From: Nitrosomonas sp. | GTDB lineage: Bacteria > Pseudomonadota > Gammaproteobacteria > Burkholderiales > Nitrosomonadaceae | Assembly (NCBI RefSeq): GCF_019635155.1 | Contig: NZ_JAHBZY010000007.1 | Span: forward strand, 62,001-126,000 | Reading direction: 5' to 3' | DNA: 64,000 bases | Shown: in pieces, positions 18,401 through 28,053 of the stretch | Numbering within the stretch: position 1 is the stretch's first letter | How the letters are laid out: every line of letters begins with the position of its first letter | Position numbers and translations under genes: made by a program | Notes under the pieces: model-generated | Database searches by the model: none | Seen by the model: the letters and a program-made list of their open reading frames with translations, nothing else | What the model was told of the DNA's origin: nothing

Positions 18401-21400
18401 GCCGGCGATGATCTATATATTGACGTCGAAGCGGGTGATTTCATCAGCGATCTGGAAGGTCAGAATACGATTTTGCTTGCTGAAGTCAATGACGCCACTG
18501 CTCAGGCGGATTTTGCGGTTAAATTCCATACCGAGCCTCAAAGCCTGATTGCCTCGACGAATGGCACCTCAGCTTCGAACAGATTCACGAATCTTGTCTG
18601 GTCGGGTGAAACCGGTGCCTTACAAATTTCCCTTAGTACCGGTGGTACATTAGATTTACAAAACGCACTTTATGGCATGAATGCGCAATTTCAATTTGAT
18701 CATGGTCACAGCTCAATCGACTTGGAAACCTGGGTAAGCGAAAACTTGAGCCAAGCAGTCGTTCTGAATCTATCCGCCTTTACCGGCAGTCCTGAGCAGC
18801 CAATTACAAAAGCATACGGCGGAAAAGGCGCCGATTTAATTCAGGGCGGCATTAACGACGATACCATTAGCGGTTACGGCGGTGACGATTATCTCCTGAG
18901 CAGCAGCGGCGATGACAAACTCATGGGCGGATCAGGCAATGATGCGCTATTCGGGCAAGCTGGTAACGACACCTTGGTCGGTGGTACCGGTGCCGATCTC
19001 CTTACCGGCGGCAGCGGCAATGATGTTTATGTATTCAATCGCGGAGACGGTGCTGACGTTATCACTGCCGCGATTGCTGAAGATGCTGCGGAGGATATTG
19101 TGCAGTTGGGCGAAGGCATCAATGCCAATGATCTGCGTTTCTTTAAACTGGCTGATAATAGTTTGTTGATGCGCATCGAAGGAACGCAAGATAGCATTCT
19201 TTTTAAGAATTGGTTCACGGAAGGGCCTAATATTGCAGCATTGCAAATGAGCGACCTTTCTTTAATCGCTGCCAGCGAGATGACCACACTCGCAACCGGA
19301 ATTCTCGGGGGCACAATGGGCGATGATCTATTAATAGGTACAACCGCCGATGATCATATTGAAGGATATGCGGGCAACGATATTCTCGATGGTGGTCCGG
19401 GTAATGATTTACTCGTAGGAGGTGATGGTGACGACAACTATCTTTTCGGATGGAACTCGCTAGGTAACGATGTAATCACCGAAGCTCCGCTAAGCTCGAA
19501 TCATATACAATTGACCGAAGGCACATTACTGACCGATTTGCGTTATACGCGAACTAATAATGATTTGATTTTAACGTTACGGGGCGGTGGAACAACATTG
19601 ACGTTGAAAGATTATTTCGAATCGCAGCAAATCTGGCATATCCATACAGATAACAATGAAACAATTGATCTGGCCGATTGGTTAACCAAAGAAAAGCCTG
19701 CTATCGATATTGCGCAACTCCAAACTGATTTTTTGGATGCGGTACGTGCACAGTGGGTGAATGACTTGAGGAATAATGCGACCGATACCGATTCCGGGAT
19801 TTATACGCGGATTGACAATACAACTTATCGTGCGCATTCGGTTTCCGCAAGTGAAGCTAACATGGTGGAGCAGCGCTTAACGCTAACGGATGTTTCAAGT
19901 GACACTCCCATAATCCGACGCCAATCTGATGGTTGGAATTCATCCATTACCACGACCGATCTTATCCAATCAACAACTGGCGAAGCCTCGGAAGAGCAGC
20001 CAGCACTTGAGCAGCGATTCATTCCAATTTCCGAATGGTATCAACTCACCAATAGCCAAGTAATACCGATAGGCGTCTCGAGTATCAATGGCATGTATCC
20101 AGTCTACGATAACGATATTCTGATCGGATTCATTTCAGACAATCGGGCTTCGATAACTCCTGATTCGATTCAACATTTTTGGCAAAAAAACACAATCATT
20201 GAAACTCAGATCGAGCGGATTCAGGGTGGTGACGGTGACAATATTATTGAAGGTTTCAAGAAAGGTAATTATTACCAATCCAACAACGGCTCCGGTCACA
20301 GTGATTTGATTCGAGGAAGCGAAATCTCGTTGATCGACGGCGGCGATGGAAATGATACCCTTTTTGCTTCAGGAAAAATTCGATTGAATGATGAAGTGTT
20401 TTATTTTGCTGATGTTGCTCCCAATCTTGGCGGATTTCTCTACGGCAATTCAGGGGATGACAAGCTCTTTGGAAATTACGCCAGAGATACTCTGACAGGT
20501 GGGAGCGGTAATGATTTTCTGGATGGCCGATTCAGTCAGGATACATACGTCGTATTTGCGGGCGAATCCGGCGTCGATACGATTTGGGATTCAGGAACAC
20601 AATTATGGCAAATTAACAATCAATCGGATGAATTTATCGCATCGTATCTCTATTTAAGCAAGCGACCAGATCCGCTACCAATTGCGCAAGATACATTGCA
20701 ATTGATTGGAATTAAACCGGAACACGTCACACTTTCAAGCAGCCAACGCGTTGTCGAGGGTATGCGTGATTACTGGCGCGGTACCGCCGATGAGTTTGCC
20801 GATGCAATGTACAGTCAAACCATGCACGCAACTCTTATCATGTCTTGGTTGGACGGCGGTGTAGAAATCGTTTTGCCGAACTCGACCGATTTGCCCGGCA
20901 TGGGGATTGAACGCATACAATTTGATGACGGCACGGTATTTACCCTATCCGAGCTAGTCACTTTAGCCAATTTTTCTGCAGCAACACTCAATCCACAAGA
21001 TCTGGATAATCACATTACGGGCTCAAATACGAATGATGTCATCTATGGTGAAGGCGGGCACGATATTCTGGACGGCGGTGACGGTGATGATATTCTGAAT
21101 GGCGGTACCGGAAATGACGTCCTCGAAGGAGGTGCCGGTAATGACACTTATTTATTCGGCAAAGATTCCGGTCATGACACCATCAACAGCTATGATACGG
21201 ATAATGGAAAAATTGATACAGTTTTGCTCGATTACGGAATCTTCCCCGAGGATATCCGTTTAAATCGTTCAAATGAGGATTTGATTCTTACTATCATCAG
21301 CACCGGTGATACGCTTTCCATTCAGAATTATTGGAGAAATGAAGGGATCACGCCTTATGCAATCGAACAAATCAAATTTAATGAAACTGATGATGTATGG

Positions 21401-22867
21401 GATTTGGCCACAGTTAAAACAAAACTGACAAATACTAATCATGCACCTGAATTATTGATGGCTATTCCGGATCAATTAACTAACGAACGAACCATTTTCA
21501 ATTTCTCGATAGATCCTGCTACATTTTATGATCCCGATGGCGATACGCTTACATTAAATGCAACACAGACTGATGGTAGTCCTCTGCCGGCATGGCTTAA
21601 TTTTGATCCAGTCACTCGCAGTTTCAGCGGGATCCCTATCGTTTCGGGTGCTCTGGGTATACTTGTTACCGCAACAGATTCAGAAAATATTTCGATATCA
21701 GACATTTTTGAAATTAATGTAGTCGCACAAGATCTAGTTTTAAGCGGCACTTCTGCAGCCGATATCCTTAATGGCGCCAGTGGGAACGACACACTCAGCG
21801 GTTTTTCTGGGAACGATATCTTGAACGGTTATGCAGGAGACGATCGTTTAAACGGCGGAAAAGGGATCGACACGATGATCGGGGGTACTGGAAATGATAT
21901 CTATTGGGTCGATCATAGCGAGGATACCGTTATCGAGCAACTTCAAGAAGGAACTGATACCGTCCGGTCGAATATCAGTTATACCTTGACTGACAATGTT
22001 GAGCACTTGATACTTATCGGCAGCAATATCATTTTCGGAACCGGCAATGCACTGGACAACGAAATCACAGGGAATAGCGCCGATAATGTGCTAATTGGTA
22101 ATGCCGGTAACGACAAACTCAACGGCAAAGGCGGCGCCGATATCATGCAAGGCGGCGACGGCGACGACAGTTATTTCGTTGATCATTCAAGTGACCAAGT
22201 GATTGAAGAAGCGAATGCCGGTCATGATACGGTCATTGCAACAATTGCCTATGCGCTTACCGATCATGTTGAGAATCTGACTTTATCCGGCGCTGCAGCC
22301 GATACGGGTATCGGCAATTCAGAAAATAATATCATCACTGGAAGTAAAGCGGCGAATATCCTATGGGGCCGCTCTGGAAATGACATACTTCTCGGCGATG
22401 GTGGCGCGGATACACTCTATGGTGAAGTTGGTGATGATACGCTTGATGGCGGGACCGGCAAGGACACGCTCATAGGTGGAACAGGCAACGATACCTATAT
22501 TTTCGGCAGAGGATATGGGAGAGATACGATTTTTGAAGAAGATTCGACCATTGATGTTACCGATCAGGTCACTTTTTTACCAGACATAAACCCGGATCAG
22601 ATTTGGTTTCAACACGTCGGTAATAACCTGGAAGTTAGTATCATCGGTACCAGTGACAAATTGATCATCAAAGATTGGTATCTTGATTCGAAACACCGGA
22701 TTGATCAATTTAAAACCGCTGATGATGCGATGTTGCAAGATCATGAAATTGAATCTCTAGTCGCAGCCATGGCACCCCTCACAAAACCTGGAACCGGACA
22801 AACTGATCTGCCGGCATCTTACGAACCGATACTCGATCCGCTGATTTCAGCATTATGGTTGGCATGA
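15470..22867 (+). CDS. Giant RTX protein with N-terminal lipase domain
   Basis: The 2465-residue protein starts at GTG, just after a strong AGGAGG ribosome-binding site. The N-terminal ~230 residues are a class-3-lipase-like alpha/beta hydrolase (AVRGTEIDDVRDF; nucleophile elbow GHSMGG with Ser135). From about residue 480 there are many blocks of calcium-binding nonapeptides (GGxGxDxLx). They are separated by linkers typical of haemolysin-related repeats (ILTLRGGGTTLTLKDYF). A cadherin/He_PIG-like module (DPDGDTLTLNATQTDG) lies near residue 2020. There is no Sec signal, so export by a type I secretion system is expected; none is in this window. It is likely a secreted calcium-dependent lipase or cytolysin-like enzyme. 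Confidence 0.9.
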   Translation: MNQPIDYFKQAELALAAYSKNLEIGRPAIEKLKNAEFSDYQAHSFTDSYSVIDQFNDSATGLSATVFADKNSGETFLAVRGTEIDDVRDFATGVFDIMLFGSTQLHPQYNSLRTKVTEWLSNGTLSPTFTVTGHSMGGFLAIGLADDPLFINNISHAYLFNAPGLGGFAGPFINTVLDWMGLASTYDQSKISNIIAATGISPIAGLGFDAAPPIDIVIEDQIALDITDPPGARNHSQQVLTDALAVYAAYSQLAPDLELSKLSTLIDAFGSTKDIIGASNSKTLEAALDALRIIILNPADGKVALVENQKTETGNRDQFYANLYELQNSIKFKELAGKVQLTMLSDLSSSDLIAKLESNDQQGLAARFALIALNPFILEGENLDYNIFNENDTLTRFDPASGSGTLTSAYLVDRMTMLIRKNWFNIEDKNPLDSSATFSSSNHSFQNINDYFEDVTSGLKISQGELTASTPRYFFGGENADNPAASAVEDHLYGGNGNDTLKGLEGNDYLEGGYGVDTYIINPGDGTDTVLDIDGLGVIQFGSLIAQGRSGVNNNKDWIKVGESWMDFQNDLVYLLVAQENGSYDLFVSFVGSSNSARVRIKNWSDGKLGITLGGNNTSTDAPVLDRIITGDLKPEDPFDYDELGNIIVGAEEDPDREDFLYGSAENDHILGRGGNDEIDGKDGKDRIEGGSGDDILSGDLGDDIVLGGSGSDIVKGQLHNDRLYADTEYNLDTAYLLSNTQTGNGKRGDLLDGYTGDDTLIGDAGDDILMGGLGNDILIGLGGNDTIESDRNIESADRDWKITRSTDTKDKLTTYYRDYNFGVSPAETAAISGGNDVISSGTGKDWIFAGGGNDFVDAGADDDVIFGDAGNDTIMGKDGNDVIIGDNHPTKIDSSLHGNDYLDGGDGNDYLVGSGGSDYLAGGSGKDVLIGDDKEIPLQFQGDDYLDGGQGDDQLLGGGGNDTLIGGSGNDELYGGAGDDLYIDVEAGDFISDLEGQNTILLAEVNDATAQADFAVKFHTEPQSLIASTNGTSASNRFTNLVWSGETGALQISLSTGGTLDLQNALYGMNAQFQFDHGHSSIDLETWVSENLSQAVVLNLSAFTGSPEQPITKAYGGKGADLIQGGINDDTISGYGGDDYLLSSSGDDKLMGGSGNDALFGQAGNDTLVGGTGADLLTGGSGNDVYVFNRGDGADVITAAIAEDAAEDIVQLGEGINANDLRFFKLADNSLLMRIEGTQDSILFKNWFTEGPNIAALQMSDLSLIAASEMTTLATGILGGTMGDDLLIGTTADDHIEGYAGNDILDGGPGNDLLVGGDGDDNYLFGWNSLGNDVITEAPLSSNHIQLTEGTLLTDLRYTRTNNDLILTLRGGGTTLTLKDYFESQQIWHIHTDNNETIDLADWLTKEKPAIDIAQLQTDFLDAVRAQWVNDLRNNATDTDSGIYTRIDNTTYRAHSVSASEANMVEQRLTLTDVSSDTPIIRRQSDGWNSSITTTDLIQSTTGEASEEQPALEQRFIPISEWYQLTNSQVIPIGVSSINGMYPVYDNDILIGFISDNRASITPDSIQHFWQKNTIIETQIERIQGGDGDNIIEGFKKGNYYQSNNGSGHSDLIRGSEISLIDGGDGNDTLFASGKIRLNDEVFYFADVAPNLGGFLYGNSGDDKLFGNYARDTLTGGSGNDFLDGRFSQDTYVVFAGESGVDTIWDSGTQLWQINNQSDEFIASYLYLSKRPDPLPIAQDTLQLIGIKPEHVTLSSSQRVVEGMRDYWRGTADEFADAMYSQTMHATLIMSWLDGGVEIVLPNSTDLPGMGIERIQFDDGTVFTLSELVTLANFSAATLNPQDLDNHITGSNTNDVIYGEGGHDILDGGDGDDILNGGTGNDVLEGGAGNDTYLFGKDSGHDTINSYDTDNGKIDTVLLDYGIFPEDIRLNRSNEDLILTIISTGDTLSIQNYWRNEGITPYAIEQIKFNETDDVWDLATVKTKLTNTNHAPELLMAIPDQLTNERTIFNFSIDPATFYDPDGDTLTLNATQTDGSPLPAWLNFDPVTRSFSGIPIVSGALGILVTATDSENISISDIFEINVVAQDLVLSGTSAADILNGASGNDTLSGFSGNDILNGYAGDDRLNGGKGIDTMIGGTGNDIYWVDHSEDTVIEQLQEGTDTVRSNISYTLTDNVEHLILIGSNIIFGTGNALDNEITGNSADNVLIGNAGNDKLNGKGGADIMQGGDGDDSYFVDHSSDQVIEEANAGHDTVIATIAYALTDHVENLTLSGAAADTGIGNSENNIITGSKAANILWGRSGNDILLGDGGADTLYGEVGDDTLDGGTGKDTLIGGTGNDTYIFGRGYGRDTIFEEDSTIDVTDQVTFLPDINPDQIWFQHVGNNLEVSIIGTSDKLIIKDWYLDSKHRIDQFKTADDAMLQDHEIESLVAAMAPLTKPGTGQTDLPASYEPILDPLISALWLA

Positions 22868-22876
22868 CACCAGCCA

Positions 22877-24331
22877 CTACATCAAAATGACATCATACTG
22901 TTCCTGCGTATACGATTCTTCGACTTGTAGGCTGATCGGTTTTGCGATGAAGTCGCCCAATTGCGCCAGGCTTTGCGATTCTTCGTCGAGGAATAGATCG
23001 ATGACTTGCTGGGATGCCAGTATGCGAAATTCGTTGGCTTCAAATTGCCTGGCTTCGCGCAGCAGTTCACGCAAGATTTCGTAACAAACGGTTTGCGCGG
23101 TGCGAATTTCTCCCCGCCCCTGGCAGGTCGGGCAGGTTTCGCACAATACTTGCGCCAGGCTTTCGCGAGTGCGTTTGCGCGTCATCTCGACCAATCCGAG
23201 CGCGCTGAATCCACTGATGGTGATGCGGGTGCGGTCTTTTTGCAGGGCTTTGTTCAGTTCCGCAAGTACCGCATTGCGATGCTCTTCGGAATCCATATCA
23301 ATGAAGTCGATAATGATGATACCGCCGAGATTGCGCAGCCGCAGTTGCCTAGCAATCACTTGCGCGGCCTCGAGGTTGGTTTTGAAAATGGTATCGTCGA
23401 AATTGCGGACACCGACAAATCCGCCGGTATTAACATCCATCGTGGTGAGTGCTTCGGTTTGATCGATAATGACATACCCGCCGGATTTTAAATTGACGCG
23501 TTTCGCCAGCGATTTGTCGATTTCTTCTTCCACGGCGTATAAATCGAACAACGGCCGGTCACCAGTGTATAAGGTTACCCGTTCGGCAATATTGGTCATG
23601 TAATTTTGCGCGAATCGCACCAGCCGGTGATAATTCTCGCGCGAATCGACCCAAATGCGATCGGTATCGTCGCCGACAAAATCACGTAAAACTCTGTGAC
23701 TCAGATCGAGGTCTTGATACAGCAGCACCGGCGCCGCGATCGTGATTGATTGCAGTTCGATGTCATGCCATAGCCGGTGCAGATAGCCAAAATCCGCGCG
23801 CAGGTCATCTTCATCCGCAGTTTCCGCCATGGTTCGGATGATATACCCCCCCTTTTCTTCAGGGGGCAGGATTTGCTGCAGTCTCTCACGGAGCATCTCA
23901 CGTTCGCTATTGTCTTCAATCCGTTGCGAAATCCCGATATAGGATTCTTGCGGCAAATAGACTAATAACCGTCCGGCCAGGCTGATCTGCGTGGATAACC
24001 GCGCACCTTTGGTGCCGATCGCGTCTTTGATTACTTGCACCAGAATGCAATTGCCTTCGTATAGGAGTTTCTCAATGGGCTTGACCACGTCTCCTTCTTG
24101 CATTGAATTGCGGATATCGGCCACATGCAAAAATGCGGCCCGGTCAAGACCGATATCGACAAAAGCTGATTGCATCCCTGGCAGGACACGGCTGACACGG
24201 CCATTATAAATATTACCGACAATGCCGCGACCGCTGGTTCGTTCGATATGTAATTCTTGTGTCACCCCTTGCTCTAGAATCGCCACCCGGGTTTCTTGTG
24301 GTGTGATATTCACCAGAATCTCATTACTCAT
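22877..24331 (-). CDS. rng: Ribonuclease G
   Basis: The 484-residue protein starts MSNEILVNITPQETRVAILE, typical of RNase G. An S1-like domain follows (GNIYNGRVSRVLPGMQSAFV). The catalytic DNase-I-like domain has metal-binding Asp residues in TMDVNTGGF and IIIDFIDM. The zinc-link cysteines are CETCPTCQGRG. RNase G trims the 5' end of 16S rRNA and degrades some mRNAs. It is the last gene of the nadD-rsfS-rlmH-maf-rng run. Its 3' end faces the RTX gene only 9 bp away. The length and motifs are complete. Confidence 0.96.
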   Translation of the reverse strand: MSNEILVNITPQETRVAILEQGVTQELHIERTSGRGIVGNIYNGRVSRVLPGMQSAFVDIGLDRAAFLHVADIRNSMQEGDVVKPIEKLLYEGNCILVQVIKDAIGTKGARLSTQISLAGRLLVYLPQESYIGISQRIEDNSEREMLRERLQQILPPEEKGGYIIRTMAETADEDDLRADFGYLHRLWHDIELQSITIAAPVLLYQDLDLSHRVLRDFVGDDTDRIWVDSRENYHRLVRFAQNYMTNIAERVTLYTGDRPLFDLYAVEEEIDKSLAKRVNLKSGGYVIIDQTEALTTMDVNTGGFVGVRNFDDTIFKTNLEAAQVIARQLRLRNLGGIIIIDFIDMDSEEHRNAVLAELNKALQKDRTRITISGFSALGLVEMTRKRTRESLAQVLCETCPTCQGRGEIRTAQTVCYEILRELLREARQFEANEFRILASQQVIDLFLDEESQSLAQLGDFIAKPISLQVEESYTQEQYDVILM

Positions 24332-24402
24332 GCTTGCGATGAATTAATCAGTTTATTAAATTCTTAATTTTTATTTTCAATAGCTCACAACCAATTATCC
24401 GA

Positions 24403-25020
24403 TCAAATGATCGTGATCCCGACTTCTTCAAGTAACTGGGCGGTTTCATACAGCGGCAAGCCCATGATGCCACTGTAACTTCCGGAAATATCAACGATAA
24501 ATGCAGCCGCGATGCCTTGAATGGCATAAGCACCCGCTTTATCAAGCACGTGATGATTGGTTATAAAATTCCGAATTTCGATTTCACTGAGTTCACGAAA
24601 CCGGACAGTAGAGGTCGATAATCTGATTTGCAAAACATCTTTCACCACAACGCCAATGGCTGTCATTACCTGATGGGAACGACCCGACAAAGTTTTCAGC
24701 ATTTTTTCGGCATCGGCTTTATCTCGCGGCTTTCCTAGAATGCAACCATCAATCGTAACGACAGTATCGGCAGCCAATACCGGGTAAATGGGTAAGTGCC
24801 GTTGCAATACCTTATCCCAGCCTTCGCTGGCCTTATTTCGTGTTATTCGGTAGATATAATCTTTAGGTGATTCATTATCAAGTGGTTTTTCATCGATATC
24901 GATCGCACGGCCAGCCGTTTCGCGCATCATCAACAAATTAAACTTCACGCCGATTTGCCTTAATAATTCACGTCTTCTTGGACTTCTGGAAGCAAGGTAT
25001 ATTTGGTTTTCAGGAATCAT
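24403..25020 (-). CDS. maf: Maf-like nucleoside triphosphate pyrophosphatase
   Basis: The 205-residue protein has the Maf signature near its N-terminus (LASRSPRRRELLRQIG). The catalytic/metal region includes ADTVVTIDG and GKPRDKADAEKMLKTLSGRS. Maf proteins of this subgroup hydrolyse dTTP, UTP or modified pyrimidine nucleotides to monophosphates. The start is ambiguous: ATG 25020 begins close to the family N-terminus, while ATG 25041 adds seven residues. The gene lies between rlmH and rng in a conserved betaproteobacterial order. Confidence 0.92.
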   Translation of the reverse strand: MIPENQIYLASRSPRRRELLRQIGVKFNLLMMRETAGRAIDIDEKPLDNESPKDYIYRITRNKASEGWDKVLQRHLPIYPVLAADTVVTIDGCILGKPRDKADAEKMLKTLSGRSHQVMTAIGVVVKDVLQIRLSTSTVRFRELSEIEIRNFITNHHVLDKAGAYAIQGIAAAFIVDISGSYSGIMGLPLYETAQLLEEVGITII

Positions 25021-25133
25021 GAGAGATCCATTTACATTCAAAAAAGATAAATATGAAACATTCAGCAGGAATCAGCCGTTCTCTACTTCTTATGATAATC
25101 AGGATCGTTCATTTTTCGAAGTGACTGCGTTGA

Positions 25134-25604
25134 TTAATCCCGATGATAGGGATGATTTTTGATAATGGATACCGCACGATATATTTGTTCCGCCAGCAAT
25201 ACCCGGGCAAGTCCATGCGGCAAAGTAAGGTTCGATAGCGCAATCAGTTCGTTACCGGTACTTTTGATATCACGGTGCAACCCGTCGGCGCCGCCAATGA
25301 CGAACGCCACTGTTTCACCTTGATCCATCCAATCCTGCAAGGCAAGCGAAAATTCTTTAGTGGTCCAATGCTGACCGCGCTCATCCAATACCTTAATTCG
25401 GCACTGCGGCGGTATAGCTGTTTGAATTCTTTGATATTCTGACGATAATAATTGCTCGACCGTTTTCCCGGTGGTTCGTTTTTCCGGCTTGACTTCAATG
25501 AGATTGACCATTATCTCTCGTGGCAACCGCTTGATGTATTCCTGATAACCGCTGTTAATCCAGTCAGGCAATTTATTTCCGACAGCGATAATAAAAAATT
25601 TCAT
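25134..25604 (-). CDS. rlmH: 23S rRNA pseudouridine-1915 N3-methyltransferase
   Basis: The 156-residue SPOUT methyltransferase has the family's standard length. It opens MKFFIIAVGNKLPDWINSGY. It has the SAM-binding knot (VAFVIGGADGLH) and ends HPYHRD, as RlmH proteins do. It methylates pseudouridine 1915 in helix 69 of 23S rRNA. It lies 12 bp after rsfS and upstream of maf. Confidence 0.97.
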   Translation of the reverse strand: MKFFIIAVGNKLPDWINSGYQEYIKRLPREIMVNLIEVKPEKRTTGKTVEQLLSSEYQRIQTAIPPQCRIKVLDERGQHWTTKEFSLALQDWMDQGETVAFVIGGADGLHRDIKSTGNELIALSNLTLPHGLARVLLAEQIYRAVSIIKNHPYHRD

Positions 25605-25616
25605 AATGGAAAGTTA

Positions 25617-25964
25617 TCACGCGCTATTGGGAATGGAAGCAGCCGGATCTGACCATAAAGCTTTTAAATTATAATAATCCCGAATAGCCGGAAGCATGAT
25701 ATGAACGATCACATCGCCAAGGTCGACTAGTAACCATTCCCCGGTTTGTTCTCCTTCCACGCTATAAATTTTCCCGCCGGCGGCTTTAACTTTTTCTTGT
25801 ACATTACCGGCGAGCGCTTTTGTTTGCCGGGTTGAGTCCGCGCTGGCAATGACAATATATTCAAACATTGATGTAATTTTTGCGACATCCACTACATCAA
25901 TATCATGCGCTTTTATTTCTTCCAGCGCATCAATAACGATCGTAATAAGTTCTTTAGAATTCAT
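25617..25964 (-). CDS. rsfS: Ribosomal silencing factor RsfS
   Basis: The 115-residue protein has RsfS landmarks: LEEIKAHDIDVVDV, YIVIASADSTRQTKAL, then EQTGEWLLVDLGDVIVHIM. RsfS binds ribosomal protein uL14 and blocks subunit joining during starvation. It starts 5 bp after the nadD stop codon and sits in the standard nadD-rsfS-rlmH order, so co-transcription is very likely. Confidence 0.96.
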   Translation of the reverse strand: MNSKELITIVIDALEEIKAHDIDVVDVAKITSMFEYIVIASADSTRQTKALAGNVQEKVKAAGGKIYSVEGEQTGEWLLVDLGDVIVHIMLPAIRDYYNLKALWSDPAASIPNSA

Positions 25965-25969
25965 AAATT

Positions 25970-26638
25970 TCAGGTATATAACCGGTTGCTTTTAATATAG
26001 TCGAGCACACTCTCCGGAAGCAAGTAACGAATACTCTTTCCAGCGGAGAGTAATGCACGTATCCGCGAAGCAGATATCTCCAACATGGAAGTCTGTGCAG
26101 TATAGATGAATCCACTGGATTGAATCGCTAAATCACTGACACTAACAATGTGACGAGTTGAAAATTCTTGTTGCGTGATTGCCGGCAGCTGTTGCGTTTC
26201 TTTTAACGAAGCGTAGCCAGGACGGGCGACAATAATGAAATGGCACAAGTCGAATAACTCGAGCCATTCGGTCCATTGATCAATCTTGATAAAAGCATCG
26301 GTTCCCAAAATGAAACAAAGTACCGCATGATCCCCTAATTCACATTTATATTCCCGCAATGTTTGCACCGTCGCCGTTATGCCAGGCCGGCTGATTTCAC
26401 GTTCATCCAATTCAAATCGCAGGTTGTCCCGGATAGCCAAGCGCACCATTGCCGCACGATGATCTCTGGATGCTACGGGAGTACGTCGAAGACGGGGAGC
26501 GCCTGAAGGCACAAAAAAAATTTTCTGGAAGCCGATCGTATCGCATAGCTCTTCGGCAATCCGTAAGTGGCCGTCATGAATAGGATCGAATGTTCCACCA
26601 TAGATGCCAATTAGAGGCAGTTTATTGATAATCTGCAC
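25970..26638 (-). CDS. nadD: Nicotinate-nucleotide adenylyltransferase
   Basis: The 222-residue nucleotidyltransferase has the GGTFDPIHDGHL motif (HxGH-like) at residues 14-25 and the ISASRIRALLSAGKS motif near the C-terminus. NadD adenylates nicotinate mononucleotide in NAD biosynthesis. It is the first gene of a tight minus-strand group with rsfS and rlmH. It lies 28 bp downstream of aceF, so read-through from the ace genes is possible. Confidence 0.96.
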   Translation of the reverse strand: MQIINKLPLIGIYGGTFDPIHDGHLRIAEELCDTIGFQKIFFVPSGAPRLRRTPVASRDHRAAMVRLAIRDNLRFELDEREISRPGITATVQTLREYKCELGDHAVLCFILGTDAFIKIDQWTEWLELFDLCHFIIVARPGYASLKETQQLPAITQQEFSTRHIVSVSDLAIQSSGFIYTAQTSMLEISASRIRALLSAGKSIRYLLPESVLDYIKSNRLYT

Positions 26639-26666
26639 TTTTTATCAATAAAGAAACGAAAAATCA

Positions 26667-27986
26667 TCAGAGTAAGGCCAAGCGCATATCGGTTAACACC
26701 TCGGATAAATGCGTGGTAAACCGCGCTGCCGTGGCACCATCAATGACGCGGTGATCATACGAAAGCGATAAAGGAAGCATTAGGCGCGGAACGAATTTAT
26801 TGTCACGAAAAACCGGTTTAATGCTGGCTTTTGAAACTCCTAAAATGGCAACCTCCGGCGCATTGATAATCGGAGTAAATGCCGTCCCACCGATACCGCC
26901 AAGACTCGAAATAGTAAAACCGGATCCTTGCATGTCGGCTGGCTTGATCTTACCTTCGCGAGCGAGCGATGATAATCGCGTCAATTCTTCAGCGATCGTA
27001 ATAATTCCCTTTTGATCAACATCTTTTATGACTGGAACAACCAAACCATTGGGAGTATCGACTGCAAAACCAATATGATAATAATGCTTGATAATCAGAT
27101 TGATTTCACCTTCGACATCTTTATCGAGAGAGGCGTTGAATTCCGGAAATTTTTTCAGCGGCGCAATTAATGCTTTCATTAAAAAAGCCAGAAAGGTCAA
27201 TTTCACAGGATTCTCTTTAGCATTTGCGTTCGATTCTTTTCGCAAAGCCTCCAATTCAGTAATATCCGCTTCATCGAATTGCGTTACATGTGGAATCATC
27301 ACCCAATTTCGATGCAGATTAGCGCCCGAAATTTGTTTAATTCGCGTCAGTGACTTTAATTCGACAGGGCCGAATTTTGCAAAATTAACCTGCGGCCAAG
27401 GTAGTAAATCAAGCGCAGCTCCGCTATCAGTTACACGGGATTTTGAAAGCTCCGCTTTGACATAGGCTTGCACATCTTCTTTCAGAATCCGATGCTTAAG
27501 GCCACTTCCCGTTACCAAATCCAGATTGACACCCAATTCACGGGCAAAACGCCGAATCGATGGACTCGCATGCGCTTTGGAAGGTTCAGTACGAGTATTT
27601 GCATCTGGTGGTATCGACTTGGATGCTGATTGAACTAACTCCGGTTCGATTGCCGGTTTAGCCGTCGGTTCGGGTAAAACGACAGGCGCCTTTGGTGAAT
27701 CGATATTTTCATCCGGCCGCTTCGCAGATTCCGGTTGGATCTCGCCGGTTACTTCGATGGCAAGTATCGCTTTTCCCTCGGATACTTTGTCGCCGGCTTT
27801 AACAAATACTTCCTTGATCAAGCCAGTATAAGGCGAAGGAATCTCTATGGTGGCCTTATCGGATTCCAGCGTTATTAGCGAATCTTCCACAGTAACGCTA
27901 TCACCGGATTTCACCAGGATATCGATAACAGGGACATCCTTGAAATCACCAATATCAGGAACTAAGACTTGTTTTATCTTCGCCAC
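26667..27986 (-). CDS. aceF: Pyruvate dehydrogenase E2 (dihydrolipoyl acetyltransferase)
   Basis: The 439-residue protein has one N-terminal lipoyl domain, with the lipoylated Lys in LESDKATIEIPSP (about residue 44). A Pro/Ala/Glu-rich linker follows. The E1/E3-binding domain includes SPSIRRFARELGVNLDLVTG (about 141-160). The catalytic domain ends with the DHRVIDGATAARF active-site motif. It transfers acetyl groups from lipoamide to CoA in the pyruvate dehydrogenase complex. It follows aceE on the same strand, with a MITE-like element in the gap. No E3 (lpd) gene is in the window. Confidence 0.96.
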   Translation of the reverse strand: MAKIKQVLVPDIGDFKDVPVIDILVKSGDSVTVEDSLITLESDKATIEIPSPYTGLIKEVFVKAGDKVSEGKAILAIEVTGEIQPESAKRPDENIDSPKAPVVLPEPTAKPAIEPELVQSASKSIPPDANTRTEPSKAHASPSIRRFARELGVNLDLVTGSGLKHRILKEDVQAYVKAELSKSRVTDSGAALDLLPWPQVNFAKFGPVELKSLTRIKQISGANLHRNWVMIPHVTQFDEADITELEALRKESNANAKENPVKLTFLAFLMKALIAPLKKFPEFNASLDKDVEGEINLIIKHYYHIGFAVDTPNGLVVPVIKDVDQKGIITIAEELTRLSSLAREGKIKPADMQGSGFTISSLGGIGGTAFTPIINAPEVAILGVSKASIKPVFRDNKFVPRLMLPLSLSYDHRVIDGATAARFTTHLSEVLTDMRLALL

Positions 27987-28053
27987 ACGCTATCCTCTAA
28001 ACACTCACCCATACAGCGATAATCATAGATACTTTCGCATTCTCATATATCCA

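Noticed and set aside
16900-22700. Repeated DNA pattern within the RTX gene as a CRISPR or tandem array
   Set aside because: The periodicity is the 27-bp codon pattern of the GGxGxDxLx calcium-binding repeat, not an array with unique spacers.
23006-23491. 161-codon frame antisense to rng
   Set aside because: A shadow of the real RNase G gene, which is complete with motifs on the other strand.
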